From Nitrogeniibacter mangrovi (GTDB lineage: Bacteria > Pseudomonadota > Gammaproteobacteria > Burkholderiales > Rhodocyclaceae), in the NCBI RefSeq assembly GCF_010983895.1, contig NZ_CP048836.1, positions 3,224,001 to 3,288,000 of the forward strand: 64,000 bases of DNA, written 5' to 3'. Below the pieces are notes generated by a model, which was not told the DNA's origin, did not search any database, and was given only the letters and a program-made list of their open reading frames with translations. Shown piece after piece: positions 9,676 through 17,387 of this stretch (the stretch's first letter is position 1; each line of letters starts with the position of its first letter). The translations under genes were made by a program, and so were the position numbers.

Positions 9676-9706
9676 GGGCGCCCCGGCCGGTGACGCCGGG
9701 GCGCCC
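9676..9706 (+). terminator. Strong hairpin after the efflux operon
   Basis: A perfect 12-bp GC-rich stem (GGGCGCCCCGGC with its complement) encloses a seven-base loop 12 bases after the oprM-type stop. There is no T-run, so it may act as an RNA 3'-end stabiliser or a weak terminator. Confidence 0.55.
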
Positions 9707-9822
9707 CCATCCAGTGCCGGCCCCTGAGCGCGCGCACCATCTTTGCGCGTGCGAGCCGGGGCGCCTCGGCACCGCGCCCCCGACACAGCGCGTAACTTAT
9801 TGAAAACAGGGCGTTCGCCCTT

Positions 9823-9837
9823 TGGCACAGGACATGC
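9823..9837 (+). promoter_or_regulatory. Sigma-54 promoter of the formate/nitrite-type transporter
   Basis: TGGCAC (9823-9828), five bases, then ATGC. The invariant GG and GC are exactly ten bases apart, as sigma-54 holoenzyme requires. It implies NtrC-type nitrogen control of the downstream gene. Confidence 0.75.
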
Positions 9838-9846
9838 TTTGAAGTG

Positions 9847-9988
9847 GTCGACAGGGCTAACGACGGCCCGCCGATCAGGGACGAGCATGTGACGTGTTCT
9901 CTCCCCTGAGTTCGACTTTGGCAATGGCGCCTTCTTTCGCACCGCCTGGATACCCCCAGCCCGTGCGACGGCGGGCGCCTTTTGTTTT
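9847..9988 (+). promoter_or_regulatory. Structured leader with attenuator (possible ANTAR antitermination target)
   Basis: GTCGA (9847-9851) can pair with TCGAC (9912-9916) to close an RNA domain. Inside, GGGC (9854-9857) and GCCC (9866-9869) form a small hairpin whose loop, after a T-G closing pair, is the hexanucleotide AACGAC, with the A1 and G4 typical of ANTAR-protein targets. TCAGGG (9875-9880) pairs with CCCTGA (9904-9909). Downstream, GGCGCC (9926-9931) pairs with GGCGCC (9974-9979) over nested CGCAC/GTGCG and CTGG/CCAG stems, followed by TTTTGTTTT. The last hairpin looks like an intrinsic terminator upstream of the gene, so regulated read-through is inferred. Confidence 0.5.
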
Positions 9989-10018
9989 CGGTTCTGTTCA
10001 ACCTCGGGAGCAACCACC

Positions 10019-10837
10019 ATGTCCTACGTACTGCCAAGTGAGTTCGTCACCAAGATGATCGACGCGGGAGAGTCGAAAGTCTTCATGTCGACCCGCGACA
10101 CCCTCATCCGCGCCTACATGGCCGGTGCCATCCTGGCGCTGGCCGCGGCCTTCGCCGTCACCATCAACGTGCAGACCGGCCAGCCGCTCGCCGGCGCAAT
10201 CCTGTTCCCGGTGGGCTTCTGCCTGCTCTACCTGATGGGCTTCGACCTGCTGACCGGGGTCTTCACCCTGGCCCCGCTGGCCCTCATCGACAAGCGCCCG
10301 GGCGTGACCGCCAGCGGCATCCTGCGCAACTGGGGCCTGGTGTTCTGCGGCAACTTCGCCGGCGCCCTGACCGTGGCCCTGTTCATGGCGATCATCGTCA
10401 CCTACGGCTTCGACGTCGAGCCCAACAAGGTGGGCGTGGCCATCGGCCATATCGGCGAGGGCCGCACCCTGGGCTACGCGGCCCACGGCGCCGCCGGCAT
10501 GCTGACCCTGTTCATCCGCGGCATGCTGTGCAACTGGATGGTGTCCACCGGCGTGGTCGCCGCCATGATGTCCACCTCGGTGTCGGGCAAGGTCATCGCC
10601 ATGTGGATGCCGATCATGCTGTTCTTCTACATGGGCTTCGAGCACTCGGTGGTGAACATGTTCCTGTTCCCCTCCGGCCTGATGCTCGGCGGCAACTTCT
10701 CGATCATGGACTACCTCATCTGGAACGAGATCCCCACCGTGCTGGGCAACGTGGTCGGCGGCCTGACCTTCGTCGGCCTGACCCTGTACTCGACGCATGC
10801 CCGCACCGCACCCAAGCGCGTGCCCGCCACCGCCTGA
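10019..10837 (+). CDS. Formate/nitrite transporter family channel (FocA/NirC type)
   Basis: Inner-membrane pentameric channel for small anions such as nitrite or formate. The 272-residue protein has six predicted membrane helices and family signatures, including FDLLTGVFTLAPL, RNWGLVFCGNFAGAL, and CNWMV followed by a broken helix, and GFEHSVVNMFLFP in the S5 region. Given the sigma-54 promoter and attenuator leader, nitrite uptake for nitrogen assimilation is more likely than formate, but this is inference. A strong terminator follows, and the next gene is a phosphatase-kinase fusion often found beside nitrate/nitrite assimilation genes. Confidence 0.9.
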   Translation: MSYVLPSEFVTKMIDAGESKVFMSTRDTLIRAYMAGAILALAAAFAVTINVQTGQPLAGAILFPVGFCLLYLMGFDLLTGVFTLAPLALIDKRPGVTASGILRNWGLVFCGNFAGALTVALFMAIIVTYGFDVEPNKVGVAIGHIGEGRTLGYAAHGAAGMLTLFIRGMLCNWMVSTGVVAAMMSTSVSGKVIAMWMPIMLFFYMGFEHSVVNMFLFPSGLMLGGNFSIMDYLIWNEIPTVLGNVVGGLTFVGLTLYSTHARTAPKRVPATA

Positions 10838-10854
10838 TCGGCGCTAAGCTCGCA

Positions 10855-10887
10855 AGCCTCAACCCCCGTCGGGGTTGAGGCTTTTTT
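10855..10887 (+). terminator. Rho-independent terminator between the transporter and the kinase gene
   Basis: A perfect 12-bp stem (AGCCTCAACCCC with its complement) and a CGTC loop, then TTTTTT. It ends 15 bases before the next start codon. Confidence 0.9.
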
Positions 10888-10902
10888 ACGTCGGAATCGC
10901 GC

Positions 10903-12639
10903 ATGAACCAGACGCTCACGGTGTCGATCGGGCAGTACTCGGCCAAGGGTCGCAAGGCCATCAATCAGGACTTCCATGGCGCCGTGGTGCCGAGCGAGCC
11001 CCAGCGGACCCACAAGGGCATCGCCGTCGCGCTGGCCGACGGCATCAGCTCCAGCACGGTGAGCCAGGAGGCCGCCGAGTCGGCGATCAAGAGCTTCCTG
11101 GACGACTACTACTGCACCTCCGACGCGTGGACCGTGCGCACCGCCGCCGAGCGCGTGCTGCGGGCCACCAACACCTGGCTCCATGCGCAGACGCGGCGCA
11201 GCGAATACCGCTACGAGCGCGACAAGGGCTATGTGTGCACCTTCAGCGCCCTGGTGCTCAAATCCAACACCGCGCACCTGTTCCATGTGGGCGACGCGCG
11301 CATCTATCGCGTGGCAGGGCGGTCACTGGAACAACTCACCCGCGACCACCGCGTCTTCGTCTCCCGCGAGCACAGCCACCTGGCCCGCGCGCTGGGCATC
11401 GACGCGCATCTGGAAATCGACTACCAGGCGCTGCCGCTGCACCCCGGCGACACCTACGTCCTCGCCACCGACGGCGTCTACGAGCACATCGACAGCGCCA
11501 CCCTGATCGATCTCATCCGCACGCACGCCGATCACCTGGACGCGGCCGCGCGCCTGGCGGTGCAAGCGGCCTTCGACGCCGGCAGCACCGACAACCTCAC
11601 CGCGCTCATCGTCCGCGTCGACAGCGTGCCGCTCGCCCACGCCAACGAGATCCAGCGCCAGCTCGGCGAGCTGAAGCTGCCGCCCCAGCTCGAGGCGCGC
11701 ATGATGTTCGACGGCTTCGAGATCATTCGCCAGATCCATGCCAGCCACCGCAGCCACATCTTCCTGGCGCGCGACCTCGACACCGGCGAGTTGCTGGCGC
11801 TCAAGACCCCGTCCTTCGACATGCGCGAAGACCCGGCCTATCTCGAACGCTTCCTCATGGAAGAATGGGTCGCGCGCCGGCTCGACAACGCCCATGTGCT
11901 CAAGCCCCATCCGCGCCGTCGCGCGCAGGCCTATGTGTATGTGGTGATGGAATACGTCGAGGGCATCACGCTGGCCCAGTGGATGCGCGACAACCCGCGC
12001 CCCGAGCTGGCGGCGGTGCGCGACATCGTCGCGCAGATCGCGCGCGGCCTGCAGGCCTTTCATCGCAAGGAGATGCTGCACCAGGACCTGCGCCCCGAGA
12101 ACATCATCATCGACGCCCACGGCACCGCCAAGATCATCGACTTCGGCTCCACCCACGTGGCCGGCCTGTCCGAGCTGGCCGCCGGGCACGACCCCCGGGA
12201 CATCCTCGGCACCCACCAGTACGCCGCGCCCGAATACTTCACCGGCGACGGCGGCAACCCGCGCTCGGACCTGTTCTCGCTCGGCGTCATCGCCTACCAG
12301 ATGCTCACCGGCCACCTGCCCTACGGCGCCACCGTGGCCCGCGCCACCACCCGCGCCGCGCAGCAGCGCCTGCGCTACCGCTCGGCACTGGACGACGATC
12401 ACCCCATCCCGGCGTGGATGGACGAGGCCCTGCGCAAGGCCGTGCATCCGCTGCCGGACAAGCGCTACGAGTCGCTCTCGGAGTTCATCACCGATCTCAA
12501 GCAGCCCAACAGCGCCTTCCGCACCCGCGGCCACACCCCGCTCATCGAGCGCAACCCGGTGCGCTTCTGGAAGGGGCTGTCGATCGTGCTCGGGCTGGTG
12601 GTGGTCGTGTTGCTGGGGGTGATCCGGGCACTGGTGTGA
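10903..12639 (+). CDS. PP2C phosphatase / Ser-Thr protein kinase fusion, membrane-anchored
   Basis: Single 578-residue protein with opposing activities. Residues about 5-245 are a PP2C phosphatase with metal-binding motifs (NQDFHG, LADGISS, HVGDARIY, ATDGVYE, GSTDNLTALIV). Residues about 270-530 are a Hanks-type kinase with ALKT lysine, HQDLRPEN catalytic loop and IDFGS in place of strict DFG-plus-T. A single transmembrane helix (about 555-575) ends the chain, leaving both domains in the cytoplasm. Such fusions commonly sit by nitrate or nitrite transport genes in proteobacteria, and a role in signalling nitrogen uptake is inferred. The ribosome-binding site is weak, and a terminator lies just upstream. 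Confidence 0.9.
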   Translation: MNQTLTVSIGQYSAKGRKAINQDFHGAVVPSEPQRTHKGIAVALADGISSSTVSQEAAESAIKSFLDDYYCTSDAWTVRTAAERVLRATNTWLHAQTRRSEYRYERDKGYVCTFSALVLKSNTAHLFHVGDARIYRVAGRSLEQLTRDHRVFVSREHSHLARALGIDAHLEIDYQALPLHPGDTYVLATDGVYEHIDSATLIDLIRTHADHLDAAARLAVQAAFDAGSTDNLTALIVRVDSVPLAHANEIQRQLGELKLPPQLEARMMFDGFEIIRQIHASHRSHIFLARDLDTGELLALKTPSFDMREDPAYLERFLMEEWVARRLDNAHVLKPHPRRRAQAYVYVVMEYVEGITLAQWMRDNPRPELAAVRDIVAQIARGLQAFHRKEMLHQDLRPENIIIDAHGTAKIIDFGSTHVAGLSELAAGHDPRDILGTHQYAAPEYFTGDGGNPRSDLFSLGVIAYQMLTGHLPYGATVARATTRAAQQRLRYRSALDDDHPIPAWMDEALRKAVHPLPDKRYESLSEFITDLKQPNSAFRTRGHTPLIERNPVRFWKGLSIVLGLVVVVLLGVIRALV

Positions 12640-12657
12640 GTGCCCCCTGGGCCGGAT

Positions 12658-13083
12658 TCAGTCGGCCGGCGCAGCCCAGGCCGGATTCCACACCACCTCC
12701 CACAGATGGCCGTCCGGGTCCTGAAAGTAGCCGGCGTAGCCGCCCCAGAAGGTATCGTGCGCCGGCTTGACGATGGTCGCGCCGGCCGCCGCGGCCGCCG
12801 CCATGACCGCATCGACCTCGCCCGCCGTACTCACGTTGTGCCCCAGCGTCATCTCGGTCGGGCTCGCGGCACCGACCGCCAGACCGGTGTCGTGGGCGAT
12901 GCTCGCGCGCGGCCACAGGGCCAGACGCAGCCCGGGCTGCATGTCGATGAACACCACCGCGCCGTGGTCGAATTCCCGGCCGATGATGCCCTCGGTCGCA
13001 AACCCCAGCCCGTCGCGATAGAAGCGCAAAGCGGCCTCGAGATCCTCGACGCCGAGGGTGATGACGGTGATACGCGGTTGCAT
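12658..13083 (-). CDS. VOC-superfamily protein (glyoxalase/bleomycin-resistance fold)
   Basis: A 141-residue metal-dependent-fold protein with paired beta-alpha-beta-beta-beta modules. The first strand is RITVITLGVEDLEAALRFYRDGLGF and the second module ends GYAGYFQDPDGHLWEVVWNP, with the conserved FQDPDGHLWE containing the likely metal-ligand Glu. Members of this branch are mostly uncharacterised; the substrate cannot be predicted. It lies downstream of nrdB on the same strand with a 36-base gap, so it may be co-transcribed with it. Confidence 0.85.
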   Translation of the reverse strand: MQPRITVITLGVEDLEAALRFYRDGLGFATEGIIGREFDHGAVVFIDMQPGLRLALWPRASIAHDTGLAVGAASPTEMTLGHNVSTAGEVDAVMAAAAAAGATIVKPAHDTFWGGYAGYFQDPDGHLWEVVWNPAWAAPAD

Positions 13084-13119
13084 GGCGATTCCTCCCTGTG
13101 CAGCCGGGCGACGCCGGCA

Positions 13120-14199
13120 TCAGTCCCACACCAGCGCCCCGCCGGTCTGGTATTCGGTCACCCGGGTTTCGAAGAAGTTCTTCTCCTTGCGCAGATTGGC
13201 CTGCTCGTCGAGCCAGGGCAACACATTCTCGGCACCGGGAAACGGCTCCGCCACGCCCACCTGGCGTGCCCGGCGGTTGGCGATGAAGCGGAACTGGGCC
13301 GTATGCAGCTCGGCGTTGTAGCCCAGGATGGGGTCGCGCAGCACATAGCCGGCATAGGCACGCTCCGCGGCCTCGGCCTCCGTCCACAGGGTGGCCAGCG
13401 CCTGCGGATCGAGTTCGAGCCCCTCCTCCCTGAGCAGTTCGCGCACCACGCGGATGCCGAAGGCGCAGTGCAGCACCTCGTCGCGCATGATGTATTGCAA
13501 CTGCTCCGCCGCCCCTTTCATGAGGCCGCGCCGCTGCAGCGCGAAGATGGGCGTGAAGCCGTTGTAGAACCAGCAGCCCTCGAAGATCACCGCGAAGAAG
13601 AAGTACGACAGGGCGAACTCGTGCAGGTTGTCGCGATCGCCCAGATCCAGGTCCGAGCGCAGCACCCGCGCCAGACGGCGATTGGCCAGGGCGATCTTGC
13701 CGTGGATCTCGGGGATCACCCGGTAGCGGTTGTAGATCTCCTGCTGATCGAGGCCGATGCTCTCGATGCAGTGCTGGTAGGTCCACGTGTGCAGGGCCTC
13801 CTCGTACACCTGGCGCGCCTGGTAGATCTGCAGCTCGGGCGCGCTCATCTTCTCCATCACCGCCAGGCCGATGTTGCGCATGGCGAGGATGTCGGAGGTG
13901 GTCAGATAGGCCAGCACGTTGGAGAACACATGGCGCTCCGCGTCACTGAGGCGATGGTGGTAGTCGTGCACATCCTGCGCCATGCCGATTTCCAGCGGCG
14001 TCCAGTGGTTGCGGTTCGCCTTGAGGAAGAACGCCCAGGCCCACGGATACTTGAACGGCGCCAGCTGGTTGATGTCGGCCTGGCCGTTGACGATGCGCTT
14101 GTCGGCCGCATCGACCGGCGCCAGGGACGTCTGGCCCGGCGCGGCGGCATCGGGCGGCGTGACGCACCGGTCCCAGTCGTCGAAACGCATCGTACTCAT
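13120..14199 (-). CDS. nrdB: Class Ia ribonucleotide reductase, beta subunit
   Basis: Di-iron subunit that generates the tyrosyl radical used by NrdA to reduce ribonucleotides. From the ATG at 14199 (MSTMRFDDWDRC) it is 359 residues. Iron ligands are visible in YEEALHTW (E134, H137) and in DEVLHCAFG, and the radical tyrosine is likely Y141 in TYQH. The C-terminus carries the tail that docks on NrdA. Its start overlaps the nrdA stop by four bases (ATGA), giving strict coupling. Expression depends on the nrdA leader elements upstream. Confidence 0.95.
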   Translation of the reverse strand: MSTMRFDDWDRCVTPPDAAAPGQTSLAPVDAADKRIVNGQADINQLAPFKYPWAWAFFLKANRNHWTPLEIGMAQDVHDYHHRLSDAERHVFSNVLAYLTTSDILAMRNIGLAVMEKMSAPELQIYQARQVYEEALHTWTYQHCIESIGLDQQEIYNRYRVIPEIHGKIALANRRLARVLRSDLDLGDRDNLHEFALSYFFFAVIFEGCWFYNGFTPIFALQRRGLMKGAAEQLQYIMRDEVLHCAFGIRVVRELLREEGLELDPQALATLWTEAEAAERAYAGYVLRDPILGYNAELHTAQFRFIANRRARQVGVAEPFPGAENVLPWLDEQANLRKEKNFFETRVTEYQTGGALVWD

Positions 14200-16946
14200 T
14201 GGCAGGCCTCGCAGTCCGGGTTGTCGATGCGGCACACCGCGCCTCCCGGTTCCGCGTCCCGCCCGCCGGCCTGCTCGGCCTGGCTGGCGCCGAGGGTGCG
14301 CAGGTAGTAGGTGGTCTTGAGTCCGCGCGTCCACGCCAGCGTGTACAGGGCGTCGAGCTTGCGGCCCGAGGGCATGGCCAGGTACAGGTTGAGCGACTGG
14401 GCCTGATCGATCCACTTCTGCCGCCGCGCCGCGGCCTCCACCAGCCACACCGGATCGATGTCGAAGGCGGTGGCGTACCGCGCCCGGATCTCGTCGGGCA
14501 CCCGGTCGATGCGCGCCAGCGAGCCGTCGTAGTACTTGAGGTCGGCCACCATGACCGCGTCCCACAGGCCGAGCGCCTTGAGCTCGCGCACCAGCGCCGT
14601 GTTCACCACGGTGAATTCGCCCGACAGGTTCGATTTCACGTACAGGTTCTGATAGGCCGGCTCGATACTGGCCGACACCCCGACGATGTTGGCGATGGTG
14701 GCGGTGGGCGCGATCGCCACGCAGTTGGAGTTGCGCATGCCGTCGCGCGCGATGCGTGCCTTCAGGGCCAGCCAGTCCAGCCGGGCCTCGCGATCGACCT
14801 CCAGATGCCCGCCACGCTCCGCCGCCAGCAGCTCGAGGGACTCGTGCGGCAGGATGCCCCGGTCCCACAGGCTGCCCTCGAAGCTGGCATAGCGGCCGCG
14901 CTCGCGCGCCAGCGCCGAGGAGGCCGTGTAGGCGTGGTAGCACACCTGCTCCATGCTACGGTCGGCGAAGTCCACCGCGGCATCGCTGGCATAGGGCAAC
15001 CCGAGCGCATGAAGGCAATCGGCGAATCCCATGATGCCCAGCCCCACCGGGCGGTGGCGCAGGTTGGCGTTGCGCGCCTTGGGCGTGGCGTAGAAGTTCA
15101 CGTCGATGACGTTGTCGAGCATGCGCATCGCGGTGCGCACGGTGCGCGCCAGCTTCTCTTCGTCGAGCACGCCGTCCTCCAGATGGGCCGGCAGGTTCAC
15201 CGAACCGAGGTTGCACACCGCCGTCTCCGAGCCCGAGGTGTTGAGCGTGATCTCGGTGCACAGGTTGGCGCTGTGCACCACCCCCGCATGCTGCTGGGGC
15301 GAGCGCAGGTTGCAGGCGTCCTTGAAGGTGATCCACGGATGCCCGGTCTCGAACAGCATGGAGAGCATCCTGCGCCACAGCTGCACGGCGGACACCTGCT
15401 TGAACAGGCGGATCTCGCCTGCCGCGGCCCGGGCCTCGCAGCGCAGGTAGGCCGCCTCGAACGCAGCGCCGAAGCACTCGTGCAGCTCGGGCACGTCCAC
15501 CGGCGAGAACAGCGTCCACGTCGCATTCTCATGGACACGCTTCATGAACAGGTCGGGAATCCAGTGGGCGGTGTTCATGTCGTGGGTGCGGCGGCGTTCG
15601 TCACCGGTGTTCTTGCGCAGTTCGAGGAACGCCTCGATGTCCAGGTGCCAGGTTTCCAGATAGGCGCACACCGCGCCCTTGCGCTTGCCCCCCTGGTTCA
15701 CCGCCACCGCGGTGTCGTTGACCACCTTGAGAAAGGGAATCACGCCCTGGCTCTGGCCGTTGGTGCCACGGATGTGGCTGCCCAGGGCACGCACCGGGGT
15801 CCAGTCGTTGCCCAGGCCGCCGGCATGCTTCTGCAGCAGCGCGTTTTCCTTGATGGCCTGGTAGATGCCGTCCAGGTCGTCCTCCACCGTGGTCAGGTAG
15901 CAGGACGACAGCTGCGCATGCCGCGTGCCGCTGTTGAACAGGGTGGGCGTCGAGCACATGAAATCGAAGCTCGACAGCAGCGTGTAGAACTCGATGGCAC
16001 GCGCGTCGCGATCGATCTCGCCCAGCGCCAGCCCCATCGCCACGCGCATGAAGAACACCTGGGGCAACTCGATCCGCCGCCCGTCCACATGCAGGAAGTA
16101 GCGATCGTACAGGGTCTGCAGGCCCAGGTAGCGGAACAGCCGGTCGCGCTCGGGCCGCAGAGCGGCCGCCAGCCGGGCCAGATCGAATTGCGCCAGCCGC
16201 GGATCGAGCAGTCCGGCGTCGATGCCGGTGGCGACGAAGTCGGGAAAATAGGCCGCGACCACCGCGCCGTGCTCGTCGGGCGCCACCGGCCGGGCCAGCA
16301 CCTCGTCCATGAGCCGGAACCCGAGCAGGCGGGCGGCGGCGAAGTCGTAGTCCGGCTCCTGCTCGATCAGGGCCCTTGCGGCAAGGATCAGCGCCTGCTG
16401 CACCTGCGCCGGCTCGACACCGTCGTACAGGGTCTCGAGCGCCTGCTCGACGATGCGCTGTGGCGACACCGCCGCGTCCAGCCCGGCGCAGGCCGCCTCG
16501 CAGGTCGCCCGCAGGGCCGCCACGTCGAGCGCCCGGCGCTCGCCGTCGACGCTCACCTGCAGGCCGGGCACCGCCTGCGCCGGCACCGCCCGCTCGGCGG
16601 CGCGGCGCTCGCGATAGAGCACGTAGGCGCGCGCCACGTCGTGCTCGCCGGCACGCATGAGCGCCAGTTCGACCTGATCCTGGATATCCTCGATGTGCAC
16701 CGTGCCGCCATCGGGCAGGCGCCGGCTCAGCGAACGCGCCACCGTGTCGGTCAGGCGCGCAACCACCTCGCGCACCCGCGAGGACGCGGCGCTGCGCCCG
16801 CCTTCCACGGCCAGGAAGGCCTGGGTCATGGCGAGCGCGATCTTCCCGGGGTCGAACGGCACCACCGCGCCATTGCGGCGGATGACCTGCAGCGCGATCA
16901 GCGCCGATTCGTCAGGGGTGGATAAGGCAAGCAGCTTGGCAGACAT
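14196..16946 (-). CDS. nrdA: Class Ia ribonucleotide reductase, alpha subunit
   Basis: Catalytic subunit converting NDPs to dNDPs in aerobic DNA precursor synthesis. From the ATG at 16946 (MSAKLLALSTPDES) it is 916 residues. It opens with an ATP-cone allosteric domain (VIRRNGAVVPFDPGKIALAM). The barrel contains HSANLCTEI and AVCNLGSVNLP with the active-site cysteines, and the tail ends CEACQ, the redox-active pair that is re-reduced by thioredoxin or glutaredoxin. The longer frame starting at 17039 would extend into the leader and lacks family similarity. GGAGC precedes the chosen start. A cobalamin riboswitch and NrdR boxes lie upstream. Confidence 0.95.
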   Translation of the reverse strand: MSAKLLALSTPDESALIALQVIRRNGAVVPFDPGKIALAMTQAFLAVEGGRSAASSRVREVVARLTDTVARSLSRRLPDGGTVHIEDIQDQVELALMRAGEHDVARAYVLYRERRAAERAVPAQAVPGLQVSVDGERRALDVAALRATCEAACAGLDAAVSPQRIVEQALETLYDGVEPAQVQQALILAARALIEQEPDYDFAAARLLGFRLMDEVLARPVAPDEHGAVVAAYFPDFVATGIDAGLLDPRLAQFDLARLAAALRPERDRLFRYLGLQTLYDRYFLHVDGRRIELPQVFFMRVAMGLALGEIDRDARAIEFYTLLSSFDFMCSTPTLFNSGTRHAQLSSCYLTTVEDDLDGIYQAIKENALLQKHAGGLGNDWTPVRALGSHIRGTNGQSQGVIPFLKVVNDTAVAVNQGGKRKGAVCAYLETWHLDIEAFLELRKNTGDERRRTHDMNTAHWIPDLFMKRVHENATWTLFSPVDVPELHECFGAAFEAAYLRCEARAAAGEIRLFKQVSAVQLWRRMLSMLFETGHPWITFKDACNLRSPQQHAGVVHSANLCTEITLNTSGSETAVCNLGSVNLPAHLEDGVLDEEKLARTVRTAMRMLDNVIDVNFYATPKARNANLRHRPVGLGIMGFADCLHALGLPYASDAAVDFADRSMEQVCYHAYTASSALARERGRYASFEGSLWDRGILPHESLELLAAERGGHLEVDREARLDWLALKARIARDGMRNSNCVAIAPTATIANIVGVSASIEPAYQNLYVKSNLSGEFTVVNTALVRELKALGLWDAVMVADLKYYDGSLARIDRVPDEIRARYATAFDIDPVWLVEAAARRQKWIDQAQSLNLYLAMPSGRKLDALYTLAWTRGLKTTYYLRTLGASQAEQAGGRDAEPGGAVCRIDNPDCEACQ

Positions 16947-17111
16947 GTGGGCGCTCCGGCACGGGAGGCGGAGCAGCCCGGGAAGTGCGCCGGCCCTGCG
17001 GCGCGCGGCCGCGGGCAACGCCCACGGCAACATCGACACCCCAGCAGCGGAAATAAAGCGGCACGCACATACCTTTGCCCAGGGACACCCCGCCCCATCA
17101 ATGGTTGGAAG

Positions 17112-17294
17112 GACGTTGAGGCAGGTCTCCTGGCTTTCGGGTCGTCATGCCCCATCCGCCTTCCCGGATCGCTCCAGTGGCGTGGATGGACGAGGCACTC
17201 GCCGATGACAGTTGCGGGGGCAGCTCCGGACTTCAGGCGGTGGGCCTGGCACCGGATTCCCTTTTCATCCCTCGATGAGGGAACCATCAACGTC
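17112..17294 (-). promoter_or_regulatory. Cobalamin (B12) riboswitch upstream of nrdAB
   Basis: Read on the minus strand, GACGTTGA (17287-17294) and TCAACGTC (17112-17119) form the closing P1 stem. Between them are the family landmarks in order: GGTTCCCTC, GGGAATCCGGTG, CCGGAGCTGCCCCCGCAACTG, the B12-box GCCACTGG, CCGGGAAGGC, and GCCAGGAGACCTGCC. The motif starts almost exactly at the predicted transcription start. About 165 bases separate it from the nrdA ATG. Adenosylcobalamin binding is expected to turn nrdAB off. Confidence 0.93.
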
Positions 17295-17298
17295 GGCC

Positions 17299-17379
17299 AG
17301 TCTAGGACCGGCCCATCAATGACGTCAAGAAAAAACTACCTGCAGTGATATTTGGCCAGTTATCCACTACATCTAGTAG
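17299..17379 (-). promoter_or_regulatory. nrdA promoter with two NrdR boxes
   Basis: The minus strand has TTGACG (17323-17328), 18 bases, then TAGACT (17299-17304), placing the start near 17292. Upstream are two 16-base NrdR-box-like sites, 17333-17348 (core ACTGCAGGTAGT) and 17364-17379 (core ACTAGATGTAGT), exactly 15 bases apart. That is the pairing NrdR needs to repress ribonucleotide reductase genes when dATP is abundant. Confidence 0.8.
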
Positions 17380-17387
17380 CTTCAGGC

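Noticed and set aside
10875..12770. A 631-codon plus-strand frame overlapping the PP2C-kinase gene
   Set aside because: It is extremely Arg/Pro/His rich, a high-GC out-of-frame artefact. The real frame holds all PP2C and kinase motifs.
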